Source: Pontibacter russatus
GTDB taxonomy: Bacteria; Bacteroidota; Bacteroidia; Cytophagales; Hymenobacteraceae
Direction: 5' to 3'
Length of the DNA: 64,000 nt
Assembly (NCBI RefSeq): GCF_009931655.1
Contig: NZ_CP047984.1
Coordinates: 2,312,501-2,376,500 of the forward strand
The position numbers and the translations under genes are program-made. Positions within the stretch are counted from its first letter, which is position 1; each line of letters begins with the position of its first letter. This document shows positions 48,272-56,966 of this stretch, piece by piece. The notes under the pieces were generated by a model. That model made no database searches. It had not been told where the DNA came from and worked only from the letters and a program-made list of their open reading frames with translations.

Positions 48272-48907
48272 TTATGTAGCCATCGCTTTTTTTACTTTTT
48301 GCACTGTTGCGGTGCCTACACCACAAATAGCAGCTACATCCCGAATACTTTTACCAGCCTTCAGTTGTTTGACAACAGATGTGTGATCTTGCAGAAACTG
48401 CTCATTTGTCTTAACTGTTCCTTTCTTCCTTCCCAAGGTTTTGCCCTTTCTCCGGGCTTCATCCAGTCCGGAATGTATGCGTTCTATCATTGTCTCACGC
48501 TCCCACTCGGCAAACTCCAGCATAATTGTGAAGAACAGTTTAGCTATAGGATCCTGCTTACCTTCTGAAGAAAGACTTTCGATGTTGCGGTTCAACAGGT
48601 AGACTGATACTCCCAGGCTCTTTAGCCGTTCCAGCACTTTCAGGCCCTCTAGGGTATTGCGGCCTAACCTGGAGATTTCCGTTACCAGAACCTTGTGTAT
48701 GGCTCCTGATTCAGCAAGCTCCAACAGCCGTTGTATAGCTTTCCGATGCTCGTTTTTCTTAGCGCCGCTTACTTTTTCAGATATGGTCTCAACTACTATG
48801 TAGCCTTGCTGCTCACTGTACGCTTGCAGATCCGCTACCTGCCTTGCTATGTCCTGGCCACCTTTCGACACTCTTACAAAAACAGCTACTGATGTTTCTT
48901 TGGTCAT
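48272..48907 (-). CDS. Serine recombinase/resolvase
   Basis: 211 residues. The catalytic Ser14 lies in VRVSKGGQD; further resolvase marks are ISEKVSGAKKNEHRKAIQRLL, VTEISRLGRNTLEGL and FAEWERETMIERI. A C-terminal Hin-like HTH (SIRDVAAICGVGTATVQKVKKA) binds DNA. It is of small resolvase/invertase type. No inverted crossover sites are evident nearby. It may move or invert cargo; target unknown. Confidence 0.92.
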   Translation of the reverse strand: MTKETSVAVFVRVSKGGQDIARQVADLQAYSEQQGYIVVETISEKVSGAKKNEHRKAIQRLLELAESGAIHKVLVTEISRLGRNTLEGLKVLERLKSLGVSVYLLNRNIESLSSEGKQDPIAKLFFTIMLEFAEWERETMIERIHSGLDEARRKGKTLGRKKGTVKTNEQFLQDHTSVVKQLKAGKSIRDVAAICGVGTATVQKVKKAMAT

Positions 48908-49103
48908 TCTTACTTTTGTGCTTATTTAATCATTTGGTTTCCGTGATACACTTTTATAGAGAAGCACCAGGCGAAGAAGCAGCCAAAACAGGCTTTTTGG
49001 CCTGTAAGTTTCAGAGGGGATTATTCTGATACACTTTCTGCCTTTTACAAGACCTTCCTACAAAAGCTAAGAAGGGTACCACCGAAATATGGTGCAGGGC
49101 CAG

Positions 49104-49261
49104 CAGTACTCCTGTAAAGGCAAATGCAACACCCCATACCCTCCGACACTCATTTGCCACGCATCTGCTGGGGCACTGTTCAAGCAGGACCACCGAGATT
49201 TACACCCTTATTACCTCCTACAAACTCGTCAAAATTTCCAGTCCGTTTGATAAACTGTAGG
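49104..49261 (+). pseudogene. Remnant of a tyrosine recombinase C-terminus
   Basis: The + frame reads ATPHTLRHSFATHLL, then GHCSSRTTEIYTLI and ends KISSPFDKL with TAG. These are the box II HxLRH, the GH and the nucleophile Tyr segments of a tyrosine recombinase, but the 10 or so residues between LL and GH are missing and no N-terminal part is present. The rest of the 48908-49428 spacer shows nothing coding. Confidence 0.7.
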
Positions 49262-49428
49262 ATTATATTATATTACCATAGCTATATGCATCGCAAAAAT
49301 GAAGGTGTTTGTAGTTTGATTATGAAGAAAGCAGGCTAAACGGTAGGTCAATTTAACCCCACAAATAGTGCAGATAGCCATTTGTTCACGCATATCTGCT
49401 AGTTAGGTGAAATTAGTAAAATAGTTTT

Positions 49429-50376
49429 ATGAAAAAGCTTCTGGTGACGCTGGTCTTCTGCCTCTCCTTTGTAGTTCTTCAGGCACAGTGCCCGGAAGGA
49501 TTGATCACAAGTGAGAAAAATCTGATAAAGAACGGAGATTTTGAAGAATCTGAAGCGAATTTCAAAACGGATTATATACAACACACCGTAGGAGAAGCAG
49601 GCAGATTCGCGATTCTCAGCAACCCAAAGTCACTTTATTTACATTTTGTCGGCAAAAGCGATGGAAAATTCATGGCGGTGGACGGTTCTACGGGTGCCAA
49701 TAAAATAGTCTGGCAGCAGGAAATTGAGGTAAAAGAAAACACAGTTTATTTCTTCTCAACTTGGGTATCCAATCTGCTTAAGTTGAATCCTGCCGTGTTA
49801 CAGTTTTCCATCAACGGCAAACTCATAGGCAAACCTTTCCATACCCCAGCTGAGCAAGGGGTGTGGAAGCAATTTTTTGTTAACTGGGATTCAGGGGATA
49901 ACAAGAAGGCTACCATTACTATCGTCAGCCAAAACCTTGATTCGAATGGGAACGACTTTGGCCTGGACCGCATTAAATTCTATGAATGTGTAGCGTCCTC
50001 TCTGGAGGCACAGCTAACGGAGATGGAGCAGGGCAAGGTAATAGAACTGAGAAATGTGTTGTTTGAAACTGCGAGCTCAAAAATAGCCAAATCATCTTTC
50101 TCAGAGCTCAACCTGTTAACAAAGTACCTGCAGGACAACCCTTCTGTAGAAATAGAAATAGCAGGGCACACCGATAGCGTCGGCGACGAAAGCTACAATC
50201 TGAGGCTATCTCAGGACAGGGCTGATGCTATTGGAAAATACCTGATTGATAAAGGAACGGAAGCAAAGAGATTAACCATGAAGGGCTATGGTAAAGAAGT
50301 GCCTGTTGCTTCCAATGAAACCATGGAGGGGCGCCAAAAGAACAGAAGGGTTGAGTTTAGAATCACAAAATTATAA
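49429..50376 (+). CDS. Exported OmpA-family protein with N-terminal carbohydrate-binding-like domain
   Basis: 315 residues. Signal peptide MKKLLVTLVFCLSFVVLQAQ; residues 25-185 resemble a jelly-roll carbohydrate-binding module (NLIKNGDFEESEANF, FFSTWVSNL, NDFGLDRIKFYEC). The C-terminal OmpA domain has IEIAGHTDSVGDESYNLRLSQDRADAI and GRQKNRRVEFRI. The OmpA part anchors to peptidoglycan. Possibly a cell-surface protein of host origin carried as cargo. Confidence 0.88.
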   Translation: MKKLLVTLVFCLSFVVLQAQCPEGLITSEKNLIKNGDFEESEANFKTDYIQHTVGEAGRFAILSNPKSLYLHFVGKSDGKFMAVDGSTGANKIVWQQEIEVKENTVYFFSTWVSNLLKLNPAVLQFSINGKLIGKPFHTPAEQGVWKQFFVNWDSGDNKKATITIVSQNLDSNGNDFGLDRIKFYECVASSLEAQLTEMEQGKVIELRNVLFETASSKIAKSSFSELNLLTKYLQDNPSVEIEIAGHTDSVGDESYNLRLSQDRADAIGKYLIDKGTEAKRLTMKGYGKEVPVASNETMEGRQKNRRVEFRITKL

Positions 50377-50464
50377 ATCGCCTAACCCAGCACACAAACC
50401 ATGTTCAACGATGCCTCTACGTTTCATGTACAAGCCCTTTGAGCAAAAAACAAAGCAAGGATTA

Positions 50465-51469
50465 ATGAAGCAGGTTCTTCTATTCTTACTCTTTTCACTA
50501 CTTGCGTCTTTTCAGGTTGCAGCTCAGTCAAAGAAACCAGAGGATTTCGGCTTTAGGCACTTGCAAACACACTATCAACAGGATACGGTAGACATTATAG
50601 TGCTGTCGAAGGAAGGTGAGGATGAAAAGGAAAAGCCGCTGTTTCTCTTCATTCAAGGTTCGCTGCCGAAACCGCTAATCCTGCTCAAAGAGAATGGGAA
50701 GCCTTACATGGTGTTCCCATTCGACGCTGACATACTTCTGGATGGTTATCATCTTGCCATTATCAGCAAGCCGTACGTGCCGCTAATCGGCAAGGCGAGC
50801 GAACTGCGGAGGGACATGGCTTATGTAGACCCTAAAACAGGAAGCTTTCCAGAGAAGTACATCAAGCGGGACAACTTGGACTACTACGCCAACAGAAACA
50901 ATGCGGCTATCAAGTACCTGAAGAAGCAGGATTGGATAAGCGACAGTGAAGTAGTCGTTGCTGGTCACTCTGAAGGGGCTGCCATTGCTGCCAGGCTTGC
51001 AGAGGTGTCTAGGGACGTAACCCATCTCATTTTCTCCAGCACCAACCCTTTCGGCAGAATGATGACCATTATTTCTCAGATAAGGCAGCATGACGACTCC
51101 GTGGGTACGTCAGCAGAGAAGCAGTTCCAGTTTTGGGAGGAACTAGTCAACGATCCAGAGAACAACGATGCTCAGGGGGAGACTTCTTTCAAATCCATTT
51201 ACAGCTTCTCTAAGCCACCGCTGCATTCGTTGCGTAGGCTGAAAATACCAGTCTTGGTTGCCTATGGCACTGAAGACATCGCGGCCCCTTTCTTCGATTA
51301 CATGCGCCTAGAGTCGGTTAGTGAAAACAGGAAGAATATCACCTTCATGCCTTATGTAGGCAGGGAGCATAACTTCTTTGGCATTGACAGGAACGGCAAA
51401 GTGAATTATGATGATTTTGGGTGGGACAAGGTGGCACAGGACTGGAAAGCATGGCTTGAAAAGAATTAG
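50465..51469 (+). CDS. Exported alpha/beta hydrolase
   Basis: 334 residues from the ATG at 50465 (MKQVLLFLLFSLLASFQVAAQ), chosen because it opens the signal peptide; the frame extends back into the OmpA gene. Nucleophile Ser in VVAGHSEGAA, later Asp/Glu in VAYGTEDIAAP and His in REHNFFG form a normal triad. A peptidase S9 or dienelactone-hydrolase-like activity is possible; substrate unknown. It follows the OmpA gene by 88 bp. Confidence 0.85.
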   Translation: MKQVLLFLLFSLLASFQVAAQSKKPEDFGFRHLQTHYQQDTVDIIVLSKEGEDEKEKPLFLFIQGSLPKPLILLKENGKPYMVFPFDADILLDGYHLAIISKPYVPLIGKASELRRDMAYVDPKTGSFPEKYIKRDNLDYYANRNNAAIKYLKKQDWISDSEVVVAGHSEGAAIAARLAEVSRDVTHLIFSSTNPFGRMMTIISQIRQHDDSVGTSAEKQFQFWEELVNDPENNDAQGETSFKSIYSFSKPPLHSLRRLKIPVLVAYGTEDIAAPFFDYMRLESVSENRKNITFMPYVGREHNFFGIDRNGKVNYDDFGWDKVAQDWKAWLEKN

Positions 51470-51506
51470 TCTTTACTCAGCAATAACTTATAAAGTAGCT
51501 AGGAAA

Positions 51507-51563
51507 TTGCACCCTCTGGATAATCTAAGTATATTCCTTCCGGAATATTACTTATGTCATGCT
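51507..51563 (-). mobile_element. Group II intron 5' remnant
   Basis: CCCTCTGGATAATCT and flanks repeat the domain I start of the intron at 45994-46506 (about 46441-46500) with few changes. The GTGYG end and everything downstream are lost. It lies directly before hsdR. Confidence 0.6.
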
Positions 51564-51662
51564 GAAACAAGCGCCATCATTTCAGCAAAAACAAAAGTGG
51601 TCTTTTTGCCATCACTACAAATGTCTAATTGATATATAAAAGTAACTTTGAAGAAAGTCTGA

Positions 51663-54629
51663 ATGAGCACAGAAAATAATATAGAGGAGAATCTGATCAA
51701 ACATCTGACGGAGCTAAAATACAGCTATCGTTCTGATATTATCGATAGAAAAACGCTTGAGCAGAACTTCAAAGTTAAATTTGAGGCGCTGAACCGTGTT
51801 CACTTATCTGATAATGAGTTTTTACGCTTACGAGAAGAGATCATCAATCCTGATGTTTTTGCGGCTTCTAAACTACTGCGTGAAAGACAATACTTCCAGC
51901 GTGAGGACGGTACCCCCCTGCATTATACCTTAGTTAACATCAAAGACTGGTGTAAGAACGACTTTGAAGTTATCAGCCAACTGCGCATCAATACAGAGAA
52001 CAGCCACCAGCGGTATGATGTGATTTTGCTGATAAACGGATTGCCTGTGGTGCAAATCGAATTGAAGAAGCTGGACATTTCGCCACGGAAAGCAATGCAG
52101 CAAATCGTGGATTATAAGACGGAGCCAGGCAATGGCTATGGTAATTCGCTGCTTTGCTTCATGCAGTTGTTCATTGTGAGCAACAAGTCCAATACCTATT
52201 ACTTCGCCAACAATAAGCTTCAGCATTTCGCTTTTAACGCGGACGAGCAGTTTCTGCCCATATACCAGTTGGCGGATGAAAACAACAAGAAAATAACCCA
52301 CCTGGAGGTGTTCGCTGAGAAATTCCTGACCAAGTGTACGCTGGCGGAAATGATCAGCAAGTATATGGTGCTGGTGGAGAGCGAGCAGAAAATGCTCGTG
52401 ATGCGCCCGTACCAGATTTATGCGGTGAAAGCCATTGTGGACTGCATTCACCAGAACAGAGGCAACGGTTATATATGGCACACTACTGGAAGCGGTAAAA
52501 CCCTGACCTCTTTCAAGGCCTCTACTTTACTAAAGGATAACCCTGACGTTGAAAAATGTTTGTTTGTGGTGGATCGCAAGGACCTGGACCGCCAGACCCG
52601 CGAAGAGTTCAATAAATTTCAGGAGGGCAGTGTAGAAGAGAACACGAACACCGAAACGCTGGTAAGGCGTTTGCTTTCCACCAACTATGCCGACAAAGTA
52701 ATCGTGACCACCATTCAGAAATTGGGCTTGGCGCTTGATGGCACGAATAAGCGCAATTACAAAGAACGTTTGGAGCCTTTGAGCAAAAAACGGGTTGTTT
52801 TCATCTTTGACGAGTGCCACCGCTCACAGTTTGGCGATAACCACAAAGCGATTAAAGAGTTTTTCCCGAATGCGCAACTGTTTGGTTTTACAGGTACGCC
52901 CATCTTCGATGATAACGCTACCTATAAAATAAGAGAGGGCGAAGACGGTACTTACAAAACCACGGAGGATATCTTTCAGAAGAGGTTGCACGCCTATACC
53001 ATAACACACGCCATAGACGACAAAAACGTACTGCGTTTTCATATAGATTATTTTAAAGGCAATGGCGCACAGAATGCCAAGCCAGGTGAGCCGATTGCGC
53101 AGCAGGCGGTGGTAGAGGCTATTTTGGAGAAGCACAATGCCGCTACCAATTCCAGAAAGTTCAATGCGGTGCTGGCGACGGCTTCAATCAACAATGCCAT
53201 TGAATATTATCAGCTGTTCAAAGAACTGCAAAACAAGAAGCAAGCGGAAAATCCTGATTATGTGCCGCTCAACATTGCCTGTGTGTTTTCGCCACCAGCC
53301 GAAGGCAACAAAGACATACAGCAGATACAGGAGGATTTAGAGCAAGAGAAAGAAGACAACAAGCAGAACCCCGAGGAAAAGAAAGCGGCGCTTAAAACCA
53401 TCATGGCGGACTACAACAAACAGTTCGGCACCAACCACAGCATCAACGAGTTTGATTTGTATTACCAGGATGTGCAACGGCGCATCAAAGACCAGAAGTT
53501 CAGCAATAAAGACTACCCGCACAAAAACAAGATTGACATTACCATTGTGGTGGATATGCTGCTGACAGGTTTTGATTCTAAATATCTGAACACGTTGTAT
53601 GTAGACAAAAACTTGAAATATCACGGCTTGATTCAAGCGTTTTCCAGAACCAACCGTGTGCTGAACGACACCAAGCCCTACGGTAATATCCTGGATTTCC
53701 GCTCGCAGCAAGATGCCGTGAACCAGGCGATTGCGCTGTTCTCGGGTGAGGACAACGGACGCGCCAAAGAGATTTGGTTGGTTGACCCAGCGCCTGTGGT
53801 GATTGAAAAATACAAGGCAGCCGTGGAAGCGCTGGACGGGTTTATGGAGGAGCATCACTTGGTGAACGAGCCACATGAAGTGTATAACCTGAAAGGCAAT
53901 GCGGCACGCATCGCTTTTGTGCAAAACTTTAAGGAGGTGCAACGGCTCAAAACCCAGCTCGACCAGTACACCGACATAGACGAGGCGCAGCAAGCCCAGA
54001 TTGATGCTATTTTGCCAAAGGAAACGTTTCAGGAGTTTAAAAGCTCGTACCTCGAAACCGCCAAGCAACTAAAGGAAATACAGCAGAAACAAGGCGACCA
54101 GGCACCGCCCGACCTGCAGCAGCTGGACTTTGAGTTTGTGCTGTTTGCCTCTGCCGTAATTGACTACGACTACATTATGGCGCTGGTGGCAGATAACCTG
54201 GGCAAAAAACCTGCGAAGCAAAAAATGACCAAAGAACAGTTGATTAACTTGCTGAAATCTGACGCCAACATGATGGAACAGGAGGAGGATTTGACAGAGT
54301 TTATCAGCAGACTGGATTGGAGCAAAGGGATAAGTGCCGAGGGCTTGAGCACCCTGTTCGAAGCGTTTAAGAATGATAAACATAACAAAGAACTATCTGC
54401 CATTGCCCAAAAATACGGCTTGCAAACCACAGACCTGAAAGCCTTTGTAGACAAGATAATAAGCCGAATGATTTTTGACGGCGAAAAACTTACCGACCTT
54501 TTAGCTCCTTTGGACTTGAGTTGGAAAGAACGCCGCCTAAAAGAACTATCATTGATGGAAGACTTAGTGCCACAATTAAAGAAAATAGCCGATGGGCGTG
54601 AGATATCAGGATTAGCTGCTTATGAGTAA
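51663..54629 (+). CDS. hsdR: Type I restriction enzyme, R subunit
   Basis: 988 residues. The N-terminal HsdR nuclease has VQIELKKLD near residue 140, the PD-(D/E)xK core. The translocase follows: Walker A TTGSGKT (274-280) and DECH (383-386), FGFTGTPIF, and in lobe two VDMLLTGFDSKYLNTLYVDK and SRTNRVL. The helical C-terminus contacts the methylase core. It cuts unmethylated DNA at a distance after translocation. Its stop overlaps the hsdS start by 8 bp, so it heads the operon. A TAACTTTG at 51643-51650 could be the -7 element. Confidence 0.96.
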   Translation: MSTENNIEENLIKHLTELKYSYRSDIIDRKTLEQNFKVKFEALNRVHLSDNEFLRLREEIINPDVFAASKLLRERQYFQREDGTPLHYTLVNIKDWCKNDFEVISQLRINTENSHQRYDVILLINGLPVVQIELKKLDISPRKAMQQIVDYKTEPGNGYGNSLLCFMQLFIVSNKSNTYYFANNKLQHFAFNADEQFLPIYQLADENNKKITHLEVFAEKFLTKCTLAEMISKYMVLVESEQKMLVMRPYQIYAVKAIVDCIHQNRGNGYIWHTTGSGKTLTSFKASTLLKDNPDVEKCLFVVDRKDLDRQTREEFNKFQEGSVEENTNTETLVRRLLSTNYADKVIVTTIQKLGLALDGTNKRNYKERLEPLSKKRVVFIFDECHRSQFGDNHKAIKEFFPNAQLFGFTGTPIFDDNATYKIREGEDGTYKTTEDIFQKRLHAYTITHAIDDKNVLRFHIDYFKGNGAQNAKPGEPIAQQAVVEAILEKHNAATNSRKFNAVLATASINNAIEYYQLFKELQNKKQAENPDYVPLNIACVFSPPAEGNKDIQQIQEDLEQEKEDNKQNPEEKKAALKTIMADYNKQFGTNHSINEFDLYYQDVQRRIKDQKFSNKDYPHKNKIDITIVVDMLLTGFDSKYLNTLYVDKNLKYHGLIQAFSRTNRVLNDTKPYGNILDFRSQQDAVNQAIALFSGEDNGRAKEIWLVDPAPVVIEKYKAAVEALDGFMEEHHLVNEPHEVYNLKGNAARIAFVQNFKEVQRLKTQLDQYTDIDEAQQAQIDAILPKETFQEFKSSYLETAKQLKEIQQKQGDQAPPDLQQLDFEFVLFASAVIDYDYIMALVADNLGKKPAKQKMTKEQLINLLKSDANMMEQEEDLTEFISRLDWSKGISAEGLSTLFEAFKNDKHNKELSAIAQKYGLQTTDLKAFVDKIISRMIFDGEKLTDLLAPLDLSWKERRLKELSLMEDLVPQLKKIADGREISGLAAYE

Positions 54630-55872
54630 CGAGACAAAGAAAATGATACCCGAATTACGTTTTCCTGAGTTTTTAAATGAGGGGGAATGGAGTTATAAGA
54701 ATGGAGATAAACTTTTCGAATCTATTTCTAATAAAAATCATAACTCAGATTTGCCAATTCTTGCAATTACTCAAGAGCAAGGAGCAATTCCAAGAGAAAT
54801 GATTGAATACCATGTTTCAGTTTCAGACAAAAGTGTCGAGAGTTATAAAGTAGTAGAGGTAGGTGATTATATTATTAGCCTTAGGTCATTCCAAGGAGGA
54901 ATAGAGTATTCAAATTATCTCGGATTGTGTAGTCCTGCTTACATTATTCTGAGAAAGAAAGTAGATTTAGTAAATAACTTTTATCGACACTACTTTAAAT
55001 CATTACCATTCATTAAAGACTTAAATAGAAATCTAGAAGGAATTAGAGATGGGAAAATGGTTAGCTACAAGCAATTTTCCGAAATCTTAATTCCAAAGCC
55101 TAAGGAGTCTGAACAACGTAAAATCGCATCCTGCCTTTCTTCTTTAGATGAAGTGATTGCAGCGCACAGCCAAAAGTTAGAATCCTTAAAAGACCATAAA
55201 AGAGGCTTGATGCAAATCCTTTTCCCTCAGGAAGGAGAGGTTATGCCAAAATATCGTTTCCCTGAGTTTAAGAAGGATGAGGAGTGGGTAGAAATGCCTC
55301 TGAGAGATGTATTTTCAATATTTCAGGGGTATGCATTTTCTAGTAATGATAATGTACCTAATGGAACTAGATGGTTGAAAATTGCAGATGTTGGGATTCA
55401 GCAAATGAAAAATGATTCACCATCCTTTCTACCTCAAAGTTACAAAGAACAGTATGAGAAGTTCTTATTGAAAAAAGGGGATTATGTTTTAGCCTTAACA
55501 CGTCCCATCTTAAACATGGAACTTAAAATTGCTCCAGTTGATGATACCTTTCACAATGCATTATTAAATCAACGAGTTGGTAAAATAGTAACAACCTATG
55601 ATAGCAGTTTTGTATACTATCAACTACAAACGACTGCTATTATCGGTAATATAAATAAAAATATAGCTGGGAATGAGCCACCTAATTTATCATTCCAACA
55701 AATTGAAAATATCATAATACCATTTCCCTCAAATCATCAAGAACAACAAAAAATCGCTGAAACACTCTCTACTTTAGATGCTTTAATCGCGGCGCAGGCT
55801 GATAAGATAGAGCACTTGAAATTGCATAAAAAAGGATTGATGCAGGGATTGTTCCCGAAAATTAATGATTAG
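54622..55872 (+). CDS. hsdS: Type I restriction-modification, specificity subunit
   Basis: 416 residues, two target-recognition domains each followed by a helical spacer: the first ends in SEQRKIASCLSSLDEVIAAHSQKLESLK, the second in HQEQQKIAETLSTLDALIAAQADKIEHLK. The conserved openings PELRFPEF and PKYRFPEF repeat at 10 and 211. This subunit sets the bipartite DNA target. Both halves are complete. Low GC in the recognition domains is usual for these variable regions. Confidence 0.95.
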   Translation: MSNETKKMIPELRFPEFLNEGEWSYKNGDKLFESISNKNHNSDLPILAITQEQGAIPREMIEYHVSVSDKSVESYKVVEVGDYIISLRSFQGGIEYSNYLGLCSPAYIILRKKVDLVNNFYRHYFKSLPFIKDLNRNLEGIRDGKMVSYKQFSEILIPKPKESEQRKIASCLSSLDEVIAAHSQKLESLKDHKRGLMQILFPQEGEVMPKYRFPEFKKDEEWVEMPLRDVFSIFQGYAFSSNDNVPNGTRWLKIADVGIQQMKNDSPSFLPQSYKEQYEKFLLKKGDYVLALTRPILNMELKIAPVDDTFHNALLNQRVGKIVTTYDSSFVYYQLQTTAIIGNINKNIAGNEPPNLSFQQIENIIIPFPSNHQEQQKIAETLSTLDALIAAQADKIEHLKLHKKGLMQGLFPKIND

Positions 55873-55875
55873 AAC

Positions 55876-56961
55876 ATGAGTAGTGTAACTGAAATAGCGC
55901 GAACATTAAAAGATACAAAAGAAAACATAATTCTTATTTATGCCTTCAACGCTACTGGTAAAACTCGACTTTCTGTTGAGTATAAAAACTTAACTAAAAA
56001 CCCGGACGATAATCTACATGCAGGGGTATATTACAACGCTTTTAGTGAGGACCTATTTGTCTGGGATAACGATACGGAGAATGGTGAGCAGAATATAAAG
56101 CTTGATATAAGGTTTAGCAGTCTTAATCGTTTACATGGCTCAATGACGGAGGAGGATATAGACAAAAAGCTATTGCCTTATAAACGTAAGTATGACTTTT
56201 TCCTTAATCTTAATAGCGACCCTGAAAAAGGCTTTGACTCTATTGTATTCTATAAGAAAAATGATACTAGTACGCCTATAAAGATATCTAGGGGAGAAGA
56301 AAGGATCTTTGTATGGTGTTTCTTTTTAACATTATTTGAAGTCGAAGGTTGGGCTGACAATCATACCGAGCATTTCTTTATTGATGACCCAGTCTCAAGT
56401 TTGGATGATCACAATATTTATGTCACCGCCTATACTGTATATGACTTACTATTAAGAGAATTCGAAAACAGGAAAATTATCATTACCTCGCACCATTTTG
56501 GTTTCTTAACTATCTTGTCTGATATGTTAGGTAAAGGCTCTAATGCTGATAAATTTCGAAATAGAGACAAATCAAAGAAATACAAAGAGTTTATACTTGA
56601 AGGTAATAATGATGAGTTATCATTGATAAAAACAAAGGACGGTGTTTTTCTATACCATTTGAGATTACTGCAAATACTTGATCAAGCTAAGAATACAGAA
56701 GTATTTACCTTTCATTTTGCATTGTTAAGACAGGTGTTAGAAAATATAGCATCTTTTTTAGGTGTTGGTCAATTTAGCTATGTTCTGGAGCAAATTGGAA
56801 TTAGCGATAAGGAAAGAATTGCTTTTATTGTTAATGCACTCTCGCACTTAAATGTTTATTACCAGCAAATTGATAAGCCTGTACCTGATAATTTAGAAGT
56901 TTTTAATCAGGTGTTAGATGGCATTATGAAAAAGTATGAGTTTATTATTCCTACCGCTTAA
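55876..56961 (+). CDS. PrrC-like anticodon nuclease candidate
   Basis: 361 residues, 3 bp after hsdS. An ABC-type ATPase core: Walker A NATGKTR (25-31), signature SRGEE (138-142), Walker B FFIDDPVSSLD (167-177), and switch His in TSHHFG. The C-terminal part keeps Arg285, Glu289 (LLRQVLEN) and His324 (NALSHLN), with the same R-x3-E spacing as the Arg320-Glu324-His356 site of E. coli PrrC. PrrC sits within a type I RM locus and cuts tRNA-Lys when phage disables restriction. Length is close to PrrC. Function is inferred; tRNA target not predictable. Confidence 0.7.
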   Translation: MSSVTEIARTLKDTKENIILIYAFNATGKTRLSVEYKNLTKNPDDNLHAGVYYNAFSEDLFVWDNDTENGEQNIKLDIRFSSLNRLHGSMTEEDIDKKLLPYKRKYDFFLNLNSDPEKGFDSIVFYKKNDTSTPIKISRGEERIFVWCFFLTLFEVEGWADNHTEHFFIDDPVSSLDDHNIYVTAYTVYDLLLREFENRKIIITSHHFGFLTILSDMLGKGSNADKFRNRDKSKKYKEFILEGNNDELSLIKTKDGVFLYHLRLLQILDQAKNTEVFTFHFALLRQVLENIASFLGVGQFSYVLEQIGISDKERIAFIVNALSHLNVYYQQIDKPVPDNLEVFNQVLDGIMKKYEFIIPTA

Positions 56962-56966
56962 AAAAT

